Origin: Phytopseudomonas argentinensis
GTDB lineage: Bacteria > Pseudomonadota > Gammaproteobacteria > Pseudomonadales > Pseudomonadaceae
Reading direction: 5' to 3'
DNA: 64,000 nt
NCBI RefSeq assembly: GCF_900113905.1
Contig: NZ_FORC01000001.1
Coordinates: 1,362,060 to 1,426,059, forward strand
Both the position numbers and the translations under genes were made by a program. The notes under the pieces are model-generated. The model had not been told where the DNA came from. It was given only the letters and a program-made list of their open reading frames with translations, and ran no database searches. Numbering within the stretch: the stretch's first letter is position 1; the number at the start of each line of letters is the position of its first letter. Below are positions 38,780 through 47,412 of this stretch, one piece after another.

Positions 38780-39021
38780 CCACGCCCTCGCTCCCGGTGC
38801 GCGCCACACTGTTAGAATGCGCGGACGCGTCGCGGAGGAATTGAACCCAGGCGGCAGGCTTTCTGTCGATGAGTTGACGCAACGCACGCAGCCTCGATGC
38901 AGCACGACACGATTTCTGACGCGCAGGCACCAGCCTGCGCGTATTGGCACATGAGTCGCCCGGCGCTGGAGCCTCGCTCGCCCGGACTCGCCACCGATTT
39001 CCTAGCCTTGTGAGACTCACC

Positions 39022-40320
39022 ATGACCCATCGAATCGTTATTGTCGGCGGCGGCGCCGGCGGCCTGGAGTTGGCTACCCGCCTGGGCCAGAAACTCGGCA
39101 AGCGCGGCAAGGCGCACATCACCCTCGCCGACGCCAACCTCACCCATATCTGGAAGCCGCTGCTCCACGAAGTAGCCGCCGGCTCGCTGAACTCCACGGA
39201 GAACGAGCTGAATTACGTGGCCCAGGCGAAATGGAACCACTTCGAATTCCAGCTCGGCCGCATGAGCGGGCTGGATCGCGAACGCAAGACCATTCAGTTG
39301 GCCGCCACCCTGGACGAAGAGAACCGCGAACTGGTGCCCGCCCGCGAACTGCCCTACGACACGCTGGTGATCGCGGTAGGCAGCACCACCAACGATTTCG
39401 GTACCGAAGGCGCGGCCAACCACTGCATCTTCCTCGACACCCGGGAGCAGGCCGAGCGCTTCCATCGCAAGCTGCTCAGTCACTACCTGCGCGCCCACGC
39501 AGGCAACGGTGACAATGACCAGATCAGCGTCGCCATCGTCGGTGCCGGCGCCACTGGGGTCGAGCTGGCTGCCGAGCTGCACCACGCCGCGCGGGAACTG
39601 GCGGCCTACGGCCTGGACCGCATTCGCCCGGAGAACATGCGCATCAGCCTGGTCGAAGCCGGGCCGCGAGTGCTGCCTGCCCTGCCGGAGCGCATCAGCG
39701 CGCCCGTGCACAGGACTTTGGAAAAACTCGGCGTGAACGTCATGACCGGCGCGGCGGTGAAAGAGGTCACCGCCGAGGGGCTGGTGCTGGCCAACGGCGA
39801 AACCATTCCCGCCAGCCTCAAGGTCTGGGCGGCCGGCATTCGCGCGCCGGCCTTTCTCAAGGAGCTGGACGGCCTGGAAAGCAACCGCATCAACCAGTTG
39901 GTCGTCACCAGTACGCTGCAGACCACGCGCGACGAAAACATCTTTGCCTTTGGCGACTGCGCGGCCTGCCCGATGGGTGACGGCAGCGAGCGTAACGTGC
40001 CACCGCGCGCCCAGGCCGCACACCAGCAGGCTTCGTTGCTGGTCAAATCGCTCGCCCTGCGCCTGCAGAACCAGCCACTGCCGAGCTACACCTATAAGGA
40101 TTACGGCTCGCTGATCTCGCTGTCGAGCTTCAGCGCCGTCGGCAATCTGATGGGCAACCTGATGGGCAGTGTGAAGCTGGAGGGCTGGTTGGCGCGGATG
40201 TTCTACGTCTCGCTGTATCGCATGCACCAGATGGCGCTGTACGGCCCCTTCCGCACGCTGCTGCTGATGCTCAGCGACCGCATTGGCCGCAGTACCGACC
40301 CGCGCCTGAAGCTGCACTGA
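39022..40320 (+). CDS. ndh: Type II NADH dehydrogenase
   Basis: A 432-residue FAD/NAD(P)-binding oxidoreductase, close to the length of P. aeruginosa Ndh. The FAD site is IVIVGGGAGGLELATRLG (residues 4-21), the NADH site is VAIVGAGATGVELAAELHH (about 169-187), and FAFGDCAA (about 310-317) closes the FAD pocket. The C-terminal region (ARMFYVSLYRMHQMALYG) is the amphipathic membrane anchor of NDH-2. It oxidises NADH and reduces ubiquinone without proton pumping. The ATG 39022 places the Rossmann fold at the N-terminus; an upstream open frame of 26 codons has no family resemblance. Confidence 0.93.
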   Translation: MTHRIVIVGGGAGGLELATRLGQKLGKRGKAHITLADANLTHIWKPLLHEVAAGSLNSTENELNYVAQAKWNHFEFQLGRMSGLDRERKTIQLAATLDEENRELVPARELPYDTLVIAVGSTTNDFGTEGAANHCIFLDTREQAERFHRKLLSHYLRAHAGNGDNDQISVAIVGAGATGVELAAELHHAARELAAYGLDRIRPENMRISLVEAGPRVLPALPERISAPVHRTLEKLGVNVMTGAAVKEVTAEGLVLANGETIPASLKVWAAGIRAPAFLKELDGLESNRINQLVVTSTLQTTRDENIFAFGDCAACPMGDGSERNVPPRAQAAHQQASLLVKSLALRLQNQPLPSYTYKDYGSLISLSSFSAVGNLMGNLMGSVKLEGWLARMFYVSLYRMHQMALYGPFRTLLLMLSDRIGRSTDPRLKLH

Positions 40321-40340
40321 TTCCACAGGGCGCCGAACAG

Positions 40341-40367
40341 GTAGTTGATGGGTTTCACCCATCCTAC
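40341..40367. repeat. Small imperfect hairpin downstream of ndh
   Basis: GTAG-tt-GATGGGT, a three-base loop, then ACCCATC-CTAC form a 27-base hairpin. A GTAG/GATGGGT/ACCCATC element of this type is a common intergenic repeat in some Pseudomonas genomes as I remember it. There is no T run, so it is not a convincing terminator. Repeat status needs other copies, not seen in this window. Confidence 0.35.
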
Positions 40368-40473
40368 GACCGATCCCCGCAGGTCATACTATGGGTCAGG
40401 TCGCTTAGGTGAAATCCACCGTTCCTGCCGCGATGCCGGCAGGAGCGGGCCGTGCTGACCAGGAACCAGAAAG

Positions 40474-40502
40474 CAAAAAACCCGCCGTTAGGCGGGTTCT
40501 TT
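40474..40502 (-). terminator. Terminator of the tRNA operon
   Basis: On the minus strand AACCCGCC-TAAC-GGCGGGTT is followed by a T run (A run at 40475-40480 on the plus strand). It lies 20 bases after the tRNA-Lys CCA end. Confidence 0.9.
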
Positions 40503-40521
40503 ACTCAAGCAGTGCTTGAAA

Positions 40522-40597
40522 TGGTGGGTCGTGTAGGATTCGAACCTACGACCAATTGGTTAAAAGCCAACTGCTCTACCAACTGAGCTAACGACCC
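40522..40597 (-). tRNA. tRNA-Lys (anticodon TTT)
   Basis: A 76-base cloverleaf on the minus strand. The acceptor stem is GGGTCGT pairing with ACGACCC, the D-loop has AGCTCAGTTGGTAGAGC, the anticodon loop is CTTTTAA (TTT), and the T arm is GTAGGTTCGAATCCTAC. The CCA end is encoded. It is the third tRNA of the operon. Confidence 0.97.
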
Positions 40598-40602
40598 AAA
40601 TA

Positions 40603-40679
40603 TGGTCGGGGTGAGGGGATTCGAACTCCTGACATCCTGCTCCCAAAGCAGGCGCGCTACCGGACTGCGCTACACCCCG
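40603..40679 (-). tRNA. tRNA-Pro (anticodon TGG)
   Basis: A 77-base cloverleaf with acceptor stem CGGGGTG / CACCCCG, D arm TAGCGCAGTCCGGTAGCGC, anticodon loop TTTGGGA (TGG), T loop TTCGAAT and an encoded CCA. It lies between tRNA-Asn and tRNA-Lys. Confidence 0.97.
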
Positions 40680-40688
40680 AGGAAAGAT

Positions 40689-40764
40689 TGGCTCCGCGAC
40701 CTGGACTCGAACCAGGGACCCAATGATTAACAGTCATTTGCTCTACCGACTGAGCTATCGCGGA
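40689..40764 (-). tRNA. tRNA-Asn (anticodon GTT)
   Basis: A 76-base cloverleaf with acceptor stem TCCGCGA / TCGCGGA, D arm TAGCTCAGTCGGTAGAGC, anticodon loop CTGTTAA (GTT), T loop TTCGAGT and an encoded CCA. It is the first gene of the operon, 43 bases after the likely transcription start. Confidence 0.97.
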
Positions 40765-40813
40765 ACTATTTTCTTTCTTTTCTCTGTTTGCGTTGCCGCT
40801 GCAGAGGCGCGCC

Positions 40814-40841
40814 ATTTTACGGTTTCGCGAACCGCTGTCAA
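40814..40841 (-). promoter_or_regulatory. Strong sigma-70 promoter of the tRNA Asn-Pro-Lys operon
   Basis: On the minus strand TTGACA and TAAAAT are separated by 16 bases, followed by a GGCGCGCC stretch. The GC-rich discriminator is typical of stable-RNA promoters under stringent control. It also lies opposite the start of the divergent DUF1631 gene. Confidence 0.82.
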
Positions 40842-40954
40842 CCCCCTAAATTGCTTTTATGACAATGCTTTGCGAACGGGTAGCCATTTGCATTACCTTC
40901 GAGGCATACCTGCACAGCCAGACGCAGCGCATCGGGCCGCAATCAGGATCAAAG

Positions 40955-43222
40955 ATGACTACTCCGGGCACGCCGCCGTCCTCCACCCGCTCGCCCAGCA
41001 CCCTGGCGAGCAGAGGCATCCAGCCGCGCTTCAACGCGTTGGGTCAAAGCTGCCGCAAGCTGGTGCTCAATCATCTGGCGGACCACCTGGCCCGCACCTT
41101 CGCCCAGGTCGACGACACCCTCTTCCAATGCGCCGAGCAAGCGGAGAACAATCAGGTTCAGGCCATGTTCTTCGACAGCATGCGTCACATGCGCAAGCTA
41201 AGGCCGCAGATCGAACGCCTCTACCACCAGTGCATCTCACAGGGCATCAGTGATTTTCTCGACGGCAAGCTGGTCGCCAAGGCTGCACCCACCGAGTTGC
41301 ACGCCGAGGATCTGGCGCTGATTGAAAACGAGGATTACGAAGAAATGCTCCAGGTGACCAATATGGCTCACCGGGTGCAGACGCGCTGCGCGCAGGCCTT
41401 GTTCGCGCTGGACAAACGCCTGGCGCTGCTCAATAACGGTCAGCCTTTAGCGCCGCAAGCCAATCCACTTTCGCCCAACCACATTGCCCACGCCTTGCTG
41501 ACGGCCTTGAAGCCAAGCGAGTTACCGCTGCGCATCAAGCTGGTGCTCTACGGCCTGTTCGACAAGCAACTGATGCAGGGGCTGGACGCCCTCTACGACG
41601 CCCTGAACCAGCGCCTGATCGACGCAGGTGTACTGCCCAACCTCAAGTTCGTACCGACGCGTAGCCCCGAACCCGCGACGCCGGCCGCCAACACAACGGC
41701 AGACCGCCGCCCGGGGCCGCCGGCACTCGACCTGCCTGCAAACCCTCCCGCGGATGCCGACCAACTGGCCGAAGGTCTCGACAGGCTGTTGGCCGAGTAC
41801 CGCAAGCAGCAACATGCCATCGATCTGCCTGGCAGCCCCAGCATGGCCAGTTTTGCGCCGCAGGGCGCCAGGCGTACCTATGAAGCCGGTGAGCTGCTGG
41901 CCGCCCTCAATCGCCTGCAGCACGCATCCGCTGTCGAACTGGCGCAGCATCCGGATCGCCCGTTACAGGTCAACGACCTGAAGACCGACCTTAACCAGCA
42001 ACTGGCCAGCCATAGCGATGCACCCCAGCAATACCGGGTAGGCAACCATGACACCGATGTCATCGACCTGGTGGGCATGCTCTTCGATTTCATCCTTGAT
42101 GACGACAGCCTGCCGCAACCCTATAAGGTCGCCCTCTCTCACCTGCACACCCCCTGCCTGAAAGTGGCCCTGCTCGATCGTGCGCTGTTCAAGCAAGCTC
42201 AGCATCCGGCGCGCAGACTGATCGACGCCATGTCCCAGGCCGGCACGCTATATGGCGCTCAGGATGATAGCCATGGATTGCTGAACAAGGTGCGCTGGGT
42301 GGTTCGCCAGGTGGTGCAACAATTCAACGGCGACCTGCGCCTGTTCGAAGCGCTGCTTGGCGAATTCGATGAATTCGTACATGGAATAAAGCAGCGGGTG
42401 GAACTGCAGGAGCGCCGTGCCGTGGAAACCGCAAAAGGCCGCGACAAGCTCATGGCCGCCCGCCACAGCGCCGCGCAGGCGATTGCCCAGGCGCTGGCCA
42501 AGCGCGCGCCACCGCCAATCATCCGGCAATTCCTCGAGCGCACCTGGATCGACGTACTGGTGTTCATCCAGCTGCGCCATGGCGCGGCGAGCGAGCAATG
42601 GCGGGGCGCGTGCGAAACAGCCGATCAACTGGCCTGGAGCGGCACGCTGCTCGATGCCGCCCAGCGTGACCGGCTGCAACGCCTGCGCGTCGCCATGCTC
42701 GACGAACTGCGCAATGGCCTGATGCTGCTCGGCGGCTATCACGAAAGCGATATCCGCCGGCTGCTGCAGGACTTGGTGGCCTGCCAGCATGCCGTGCAGG
42801 CTGGGCAACCACATCTCGCCTTCAAGCTGAGCCTGCCACCAAGCCGCAATTCACTGGGTGCAATGCTCGACGACGAGGCGGCGCTTCTCGCGACTTCGCG
42901 AAGAAGCCGCCCGCACCAGCCGGCCGATCAGAATCTGGTTCGCGAACTGGAGAATCTCGAGTTCGGCACCTGGTTCGACTTTTTGCTGGGCGGCAAGCGG
43001 CAAACGCTCAAGTTGTCCTGGTACAGCCCCACCACTCACAACTACATGTTCGTCGACCGTAACGGCCAGCGCGCGGCAGTCAAATCGGCGGACCAACTGC
43101 TCGAAGAAATGCAGCTGGGTACCGCACGTCGTAGCAAACCTGATCGATCGGCGCCGATGGTCGACCGCGCCTTGAACGCCGTCTACCGTGTTCTCCAGCA
43201 GTTGACCGGACGAACCACCTGA
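40955..43222 (+). CDS. DUF1631 family protein
   Basis: A 755-residue cytoplasmic protein dominated by helices, with DUF1631 features throughout: CRKLVLNHLADHLARTF near residue 30, the VIDLVGMLFDFILDD block near residue 370, and the C-terminal GTWFDFLLGGKRQTLKLSWYSPTTHNYMFVDRNGQ segment near residues 670-705, which resembles PilZ-like beta structure. The ATG at 40955 has AGGA six bases upstream; the open frame runs 32 codons further but into the tRNA promoter area. A PilZ-domain gene follows nine bases downstream. Members are linked to c-di-GMP signalling in Pseudomonas, but the biochemical role is unknown to me. Confidence 0.82.
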   Translation: MTTPGTPPSSTRSPSTLASRGIQPRFNALGQSCRKLVLNHLADHLARTFAQVDDTLFQCAEQAENNQVQAMFFDSMRHMRKLRPQIERLYHQCISQGISDFLDGKLVAKAAPTELHAEDLALIENEDYEEMLQVTNMAHRVQTRCAQALFALDKRLALLNNGQPLAPQANPLSPNHIAHALLTALKPSELPLRIKLVLYGLFDKQLMQGLDALYDALNQRLIDAGVLPNLKFVPTRSPEPATPAANTTADRRPGPPALDLPANPPADADQLAEGLDRLLAEYRKQQHAIDLPGSPSMASFAPQGARRTYEAGELLAALNRLQHASAVELAQHPDRPLQVNDLKTDLNQQLASHSDAPQQYRVGNHDTDVIDLVGMLFDFILDDDSLPQPYKVALSHLHTPCLKVALLDRALFKQAQHPARRLIDAMSQAGTLYGAQDDSHGLLNKVRWVVRQVVQQFNGDLRLFEALLGEFDEFVHGIKQRVELQERRAVETAKGRDKLMAARHSAAQAIAQALAKRAPPPIIRQFLERTWIDVLVFIQLRHGAASEQWRGACETADQLAWSGTLLDAAQRDRLQRLRVAMLDELRNGLMLLGGYHESDIRRLLQDLVACQHAVQAGQPHLAFKLSLPPSRNSLGAMLDDEAALLATSRRSRPHQPADQNLVRELENLEFGTWFDFLLGGKRQTLKLSWYSPTTHNYMFVDRNGQRAAVKSADQLLEEMQLGTARRSKPDRSAPMVDRALNAVYRVLQQLTGRTT

Positions 43223-43231
43223 GAGCCGCCC

Positions 43232-43576
43232 ATGGATGAACGTCGCCAACACCCTCGTTATCAGGCGGCCTCGCTGCTCGAGCTATATGAGCAACATAGC
43301 AAGCGCTATCTGGGACGCGTCGCCGATCTGTCCAGCGAAGGCTTCATGCTGTGCAGCGCCCTGCCGCAGGCCGCCGATACGCTGGTGGAATGTCGCCTGA
43401 CATGCAACACAGAGCTGCAAGGCGTGGACGATCTGCAGTTCACCGCCGACTGCCTGTGGAGCCGCGAAGGCGCAACTGGCCAGCAATCCTGGGCGGGCTA
43501 TCAGATCATCGACATAGACGCGCTCAATGCCCAGATCCTGGGCAGGCTACTCCAGCATTTACAGGCCATAAGCTGA
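43232..43576 (+). CDS. PilZ-domain protein (c-di-GMP receptor candidate)
   Basis: A 114-residue single PilZ domain. The c-di-GMP contact motifs are complete: RRQHPRY (RxxxR, residues 4-10) and DLSSEGFML (D/N-x-S-x-x-G, about residues 31-39). It ends with a predicted helix typical of PilZ proteins. It lies nine bases after the DUF1631 gene, so the pair is very likely co-transcribed and may form one c-di-GMP-responsive unit. Unlike type IV pilus PilZ itself, it keeps both binding motifs. Confidence 0.87.
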   Translation: MDERRQHPRYQAASLLELYEQHSKRYLGRVADLSSEGFMLCSALPQAADTLVECRLTCNTELQGVDDLQFTADCLWSREGATGQQSWAGYQIIDIDALNAQILGRLLQHLQAIS

Positions 43577-43723
43577 GCCTGGAATTGTATTGAGGCCCCG
43601 ACACAGAGCCTTTCACGCATCAATGATAAACACCGTCGATCAAGGTATCGGCAACAGCGATTAGACGCTTGCCTGGCAAACGCCTAGGCTTCTCTGTGTC
43701 AATCCGTCGCAGGGGAGCTTGCC

Positions 43724-44575
43724 GTGCCCCGGTCAGCCGAGATGTCCACCGATTCCAGCCATACCGCGCCCGCCCCCCCCCAGGCGGAGGGTTACGCCTA
43801 TACCGAACTGGGCAGCCCTGCAGTTGCGGGCTCGGCCGTTCTGGCCCAGGAGAGTGCGCTGGCCATCAGCTACAACGGCATCAGCCATGCAGTGATGATG
43901 GTGTCGCCGACAGCGGTGGAGGATTTCATTGCCGGCTTCAGCCTGAGCAGCGCTGTCGTCGATTCCATCAACGATATTTATGACATTCGCCTGCACCATC
44001 TCGGCCCTGCCATCAGCGCCGAGGTCGAGATCAGCAGCCGGGCGTTCTGGGCGATGAAACAGCAGCGTCGGCAGCTGGCCGGCACCAGTGGCTGCGGGCT
44101 GTGTGGCGTAGAGGCGCTAGACCAGGCATTGCCCCAGCTGGCGACCCTGGAAAAGGCCGAGCTGCCCAATGCTGCGCATCTGCTCGACCTGCGCGAGCGT
44201 ATCGCCGCCGTGCAGGATCTGGCCCGCCGCAGCGGTGCGCTGCACGCAGCACTGTACGTGGACGCCAGTGGCGAGATCCGCGCCTGCCGAGAAGACATCG
44301 GCCGGCACAACGCGCTGGACAAGCTGATCGGCGCCCTGCTGCGCGATAAGCACGAGGTGCGCCAGGGTTTTGCGGTGGTTACCAGCCGCTGCAGTCTGGA
44401 ACTGATTCACAAGGCGGTCAGGGCCGGCATCGGCAACCTGGTCAGCCTCTCGGCCCCAACCGCCTTGACCGTGCAATGGGCGCGCCGACACAACCTCAAC
44501 CTGATCCATTTGCCCCACCACAGCGCGCCGCGGGTCTATAGCCCCGCACCGCCTGCAAGAGAAGAACAGCCATGA
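43724..44575 (+). CDS. fdhD: Formate dehydrogenase accessory sulfurtransferase
   Basis: A 283-residue FdhD. The cysteine loop that carries sulfur is in GTSGCGLCGVEAL (about residues 122-134), and GRHNALDKLIGALL (about 196-209) and SRCSLELIHKA are family motifs. FdhD hands sulfur from IscS to the molybdenum cofactor of formate dehydrogenases. The start is GTG 43724, with AGGGGAG about six bases before it; ATG 43742 is an alternative. The stop overlaps the start of the FdhF/YdeP-like gene, which should be its client. Confidence 0.93.
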   Translation: MPRSAEMSTDSSHTAPAPPQAEGYAYTELGSPAVAGSAVLAQESALAISYNGISHAVMMVSPTAVEDFIAGFSLSSAVVDSINDIYDIRLHHLGPAISAEVEISSRAFWAMKQQRRQLAGTSGCGLCGVEALDQALPQLATLEKAELPNAAHLLDLRERIAAVQDLARRSGALHAALYVDASGEIRACREDIGRHNALDKLIGALLRDKHEVRQGFAVVTSRCSLELIHKAVRAGIGNLVSLSAPTALTVQWARRHNLNLIHLPHHSAPRVYSPAPPAREEQP

Positions 44576-46893
44576 GCCTGCAACCCGTTAACCCGCGTTA
44601 CAAACCCTACAAAGGCGCTGCCGCCGGTTGGGGTGCGCTGATCAGCGTCACCCAGTTCTGGCTGGACAGCAAACAGCCGTTCAAGAACCTGCGTGCACTG
44701 CTCAAGACCAACCAGAACGGCGGCTTCGACTGCCCGGGTTGCGCGTGGGGCGACTCGCCGGAAGATGGCCGCATCAAGTTTTGCGAAAACGGCGCCAAGG
44801 CGGTCAACTGGGAAGCCACCAAGCGCCGTGTCGACGCCAAGTTCTTCGCCAAGTACAGCGTCAGCCAGCTGCGCGAGCAGAGCGACTACTGGCTCGAGTA
44901 CCAGGGCCGCCTGACCGAGCCGATGCGCTACGACTCGGCCACCGACCGTTACGTGCCGACTTCCTGGGACGACGCCTTCAGTCTGATCGCCAAGCACCTG
45001 AAGAACCTCGAGAGCCCCAACCAGGCCGAGTTCTACACCTCGGGCCGCGCCAGCAACGAAGCAGCGTTTCTTTATCAGCTGTTCGTGCGCGCATTCGGCA
45101 CCAACAACTTCCCCGATTGCTCGAACATGTGCCACGAGGCCAGCGGCGTCGCGCTGATCCAGAGCGTGGGTATCGGCAAGGGCAGCGTGACCTTCGATGA
45201 CTTCGAACACGCCGATGCCATCTTCGTGCTCGGCCAGAACCCGGGTACCAACCACCCGCGCATGCTCGAGCCGCTGCGTGAGGCGGTCAAGCGAGGCGCC
45301 CAGGTGGTCGCCTTCAACCCGCTCAAGGAGCGTGGCCTGGAGCGCTTCCAGCATCCACAACACGCGCTGGAAATGCTTACCAACGGCTCCGAGCCCCTCA
45401 ACACCGCGTTCTTCCGCCCGGCCTTGGGCGGCGACATGGCGGCGCTGCGCGGCATCGCCAAGTTCCTGCTGCAGTGGGAGCGCGAGGCGGTCGCCAAGGG
45501 CGACAAGCCGGTCTTCGACCATGCCTTCATCGCCGAGCACACCGACGGTGTCGACGCCTACCTTGCCGTGCTCGACGCCACCACCTGGGAGTCGTTGGTC
45601 GAGCAGTCCGGCCTGAGCCTCGAGGAAATCGAACAGGCCGCGCTGATGTACCGCCGCGCCGAGAAAGTCATCATGTGCTGGGCGATGGGTATCACCCAGC
45701 ACGTGCACTCGGTCGCCACCATCCAGGAGATCGTCAACCTGCAGCTGCTGCGCGGCAACCTTGGCCGCCCCGGCGCCGGCCTGTGCCCGGTACGTGGCCA
45801 CAGTAACGTGCAGGGTGACCGCACCATGGGCATCAACGACCGCCCGCCGGTGGTGCTGCTCGACAACCTCGAGAAGCGCTTCCAGTTCAAGGTGCCGCGC
45901 GATAACGGCCACAACACCGTGGAAGCGATCAATGCCATGGTGGACGGCCAAGCCAAGGTGTTCATTGCCCTGGGCGGCAACTTCGCCCAGGCCACACCGG
46001 ACAGCCCGCGCACCCACCAGGCCCTGCAGAACTGCGACCTGACCGTGCAGATCAGCACCAAGCTCAACCGCAGCCACCTGACCACCGGCAAGGACGCGCT
46101 GATCCTGCCGTGCCTGGGCCGTACCGATATCGACATTCAGGCCACCGGTCCGCAAGCGATCACCGTGGAAGACTCGTTCAGCATGATCCACGCCTCCAAT
46201 GGCCAACTGGAGCCGCTGTCCAAGCAGATGCGTTCGGAGCCGGCCATCGTCGCCGGCATCGCCAAGGCGACCCTGGGTAATCACCCGGTCGACTGGGATG
46301 CAATGATCGCCGACTACAGCCGCATTCGTGAGCTGATCGCCGACACCATCCCGGGCTTCCTGGACTTCAACACCCGCGTGCAGCACCCGGGCGGTTTCTA
46401 CCTGGGCAACTCGGCGGGCGCGCGCCAGTGGAAAACCACCACCGGCAAGGCCAATTTCAAGTCCAATGCCCTGCTTGCCGACCTGCTGCCACCGCAAGTG
46501 CGCAACAGTGGCCAGACACCGGATCTGATCCTGCAAACCATGCGCTCCCACGACCAGTACAACACCACCATCTACGGCCTCGACGACCGCTACCGTGGCG
46601 TTCGTGGCCAGCGCGACGTGCTGTTCGTCAACGAAGCCGATATCACCCGCCTGGGTTACAAGCCGGGCCAGAAGGTGGATATCACCTCGCTGTGGGACGA
46701 CGGCGTCGAGCGCAAGGTGGTGGGCTTTACGCTGTTGGCCTTTGACATTCCGGCCGGTCAGGCTGCCGCCTACTATCCGGAAGCCAACCCGCTGGTACCG
46801 CTGCAGAGCGTTGGTATTGGCAGCCACACGCCGACCTCGAAGTTCGTGGCCATCCGCCTGCACGCTGCCCAGGAAACCGCGCGCATCCTGTAA
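44572..46893 (+). CDS. FdhF/YdeP-family molybdopterin oxidoreductase
   Basis: A 773-residue cytoplasmic Mo/W-bisPGD enzyme of the YdeP type. The N-terminal FDCPGCAW then KFCENGAKAV gives three visible cysteines of the [4Fe-4S] site (about residues 54, 57 and 71). QAEFYTSGRASNEAAFLYQLFVRAFGTNN (about 148-176) and FVLGQNPGTNHPRML (about 219-233) are cofactor-binding motifs, and the C-terminal domain (DQYNTTIYGLDDRYRG onwards) is the MopB-binding fold. The region aligned with the SeCys/Cys of true formate dehydrogenases reads CSNMCHEASG. The reaction is unproven in this subfamily; some members are linked to acid resistance. It overlaps fdhD by four bases. Confidence 0.87.
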   Translation: MSLQPVNPRYKPYKGAAAGWGALISVTQFWLDSKQPFKNLRALLKTNQNGGFDCPGCAWGDSPEDGRIKFCENGAKAVNWEATKRRVDAKFFAKYSVSQLREQSDYWLEYQGRLTEPMRYDSATDRYVPTSWDDAFSLIAKHLKNLESPNQAEFYTSGRASNEAAFLYQLFVRAFGTNNFPDCSNMCHEASGVALIQSVGIGKGSVTFDDFEHADAIFVLGQNPGTNHPRMLEPLREAVKRGAQVVAFNPLKERGLERFQHPQHALEMLTNGSEPLNTAFFRPALGGDMAALRGIAKFLLQWEREAVAKGDKPVFDHAFIAEHTDGVDAYLAVLDATTWESLVEQSGLSLEEIEQAALMYRRAEKVIMCWAMGITQHVHSVATIQEIVNLQLLRGNLGRPGAGLCPVRGHSNVQGDRTMGINDRPPVVLLDNLEKRFQFKVPRDNGHNTVEAINAMVDGQAKVFIALGGNFAQATPDSPRTHQALQNCDLTVQISTKLNRSHLTTGKDALILPCLGRTDIDIQATGPQAITVEDSFSMIHASNGQLEPLSKQMRSEPAIVAGIAKATLGNHPVDWDAMIADYSRIRELIADTIPGFLDFNTRVQHPGGFYLGNSAGARQWKTTTGKANFKSNALLADLLPPQVRNSGQTPDLILQTMRSHDQYNTTIYGLDDRYRGVRGQRDVLFVNEADITRLGYKPGQKVDITSLWDDGVERKVVGFTLLAFDIPAGQAAAYYPEANPLVPLQSVGIGSHTPTSKFVAIRLHAAQETARIL

Positions 46894-47412
46894 AGCCTGT
46901 TCACGATCCTTGCGGCTGGGAGCGCAACGCCTACGGATCGACGGTCACAAGGCTGTTCGATCCATTGTAGGAGCACACGGAAGTGCCGAGCCCATATACG
47001 CGAATCGCAGGCCTGGCCCGCTCCCATAGGTCGTAGATCAGCTGCTGCTTACGCAGGTGGCACGTTGGTTACGCCTCAGAAGTATCGTGAACGGCTCTAC
47101 GACCAACTACTGGCTCTGCGCCTCGGTGCCGCAGGCACGAGGCGGAGTACCACCCCGCATCTGCTGCAGCAGCCTGCAGTTCGTCGGAAACTGCGGCACT
47201 TATCGCCGAAAATCCCCTCTGATGTCCCCTTGCCGTTACCTACCTCGGTTAACGTACCTGCCAAGCGCTCGAACGTAGCGCGTAGTTTCAGCCCAAGCCA
47301 CGATGTGGCCCTTCGGGTTCTGCCAAACGAGCGACAACCGTGCCACTGACTGCCCAGGCCCCTACCACGCCGCCTGGCACTGAAGTCTTGGCCTGCAACG
47401 GGAGGGAATACC
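46894..47412. other. Intergenic region, no gene recognised
   Basis: About 0.5 kb between the oxidoreductase and the porin-like gene. Short open frames on both strands have no usable ribosome-binding site or recognisable product. A TGGCAC hexamer near 47380 lacks the GC at the -12 position of a sigma-54 promoter. No repeat was seen. Confidence 0.5.

Noticed and set aside
40341..40367. Hairpin after ndh as a terminator
   Set aside because: It has no T run, so it is listed only as a possible repeat.
44536..46863. Long minus-strand frame (775 codons) opposite the molybdopterin oxidoreductase
   Set aside because: Low-complexity His/Gly/Val/Ala product typical of antisense frames at high GC; the plus strand has a full family match.
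47360..47412. Sigma-54 promoter upstream of the TorF-like gene (TGGCAC near 47380)
   Set aside because: There is no GC at the required twelve-base distance from the GG.
46894..47412. Short open frames in the gap before the TorF-like gene
   Set aside because: No ribosome-binding sites, atypical composition and no recognisable product.
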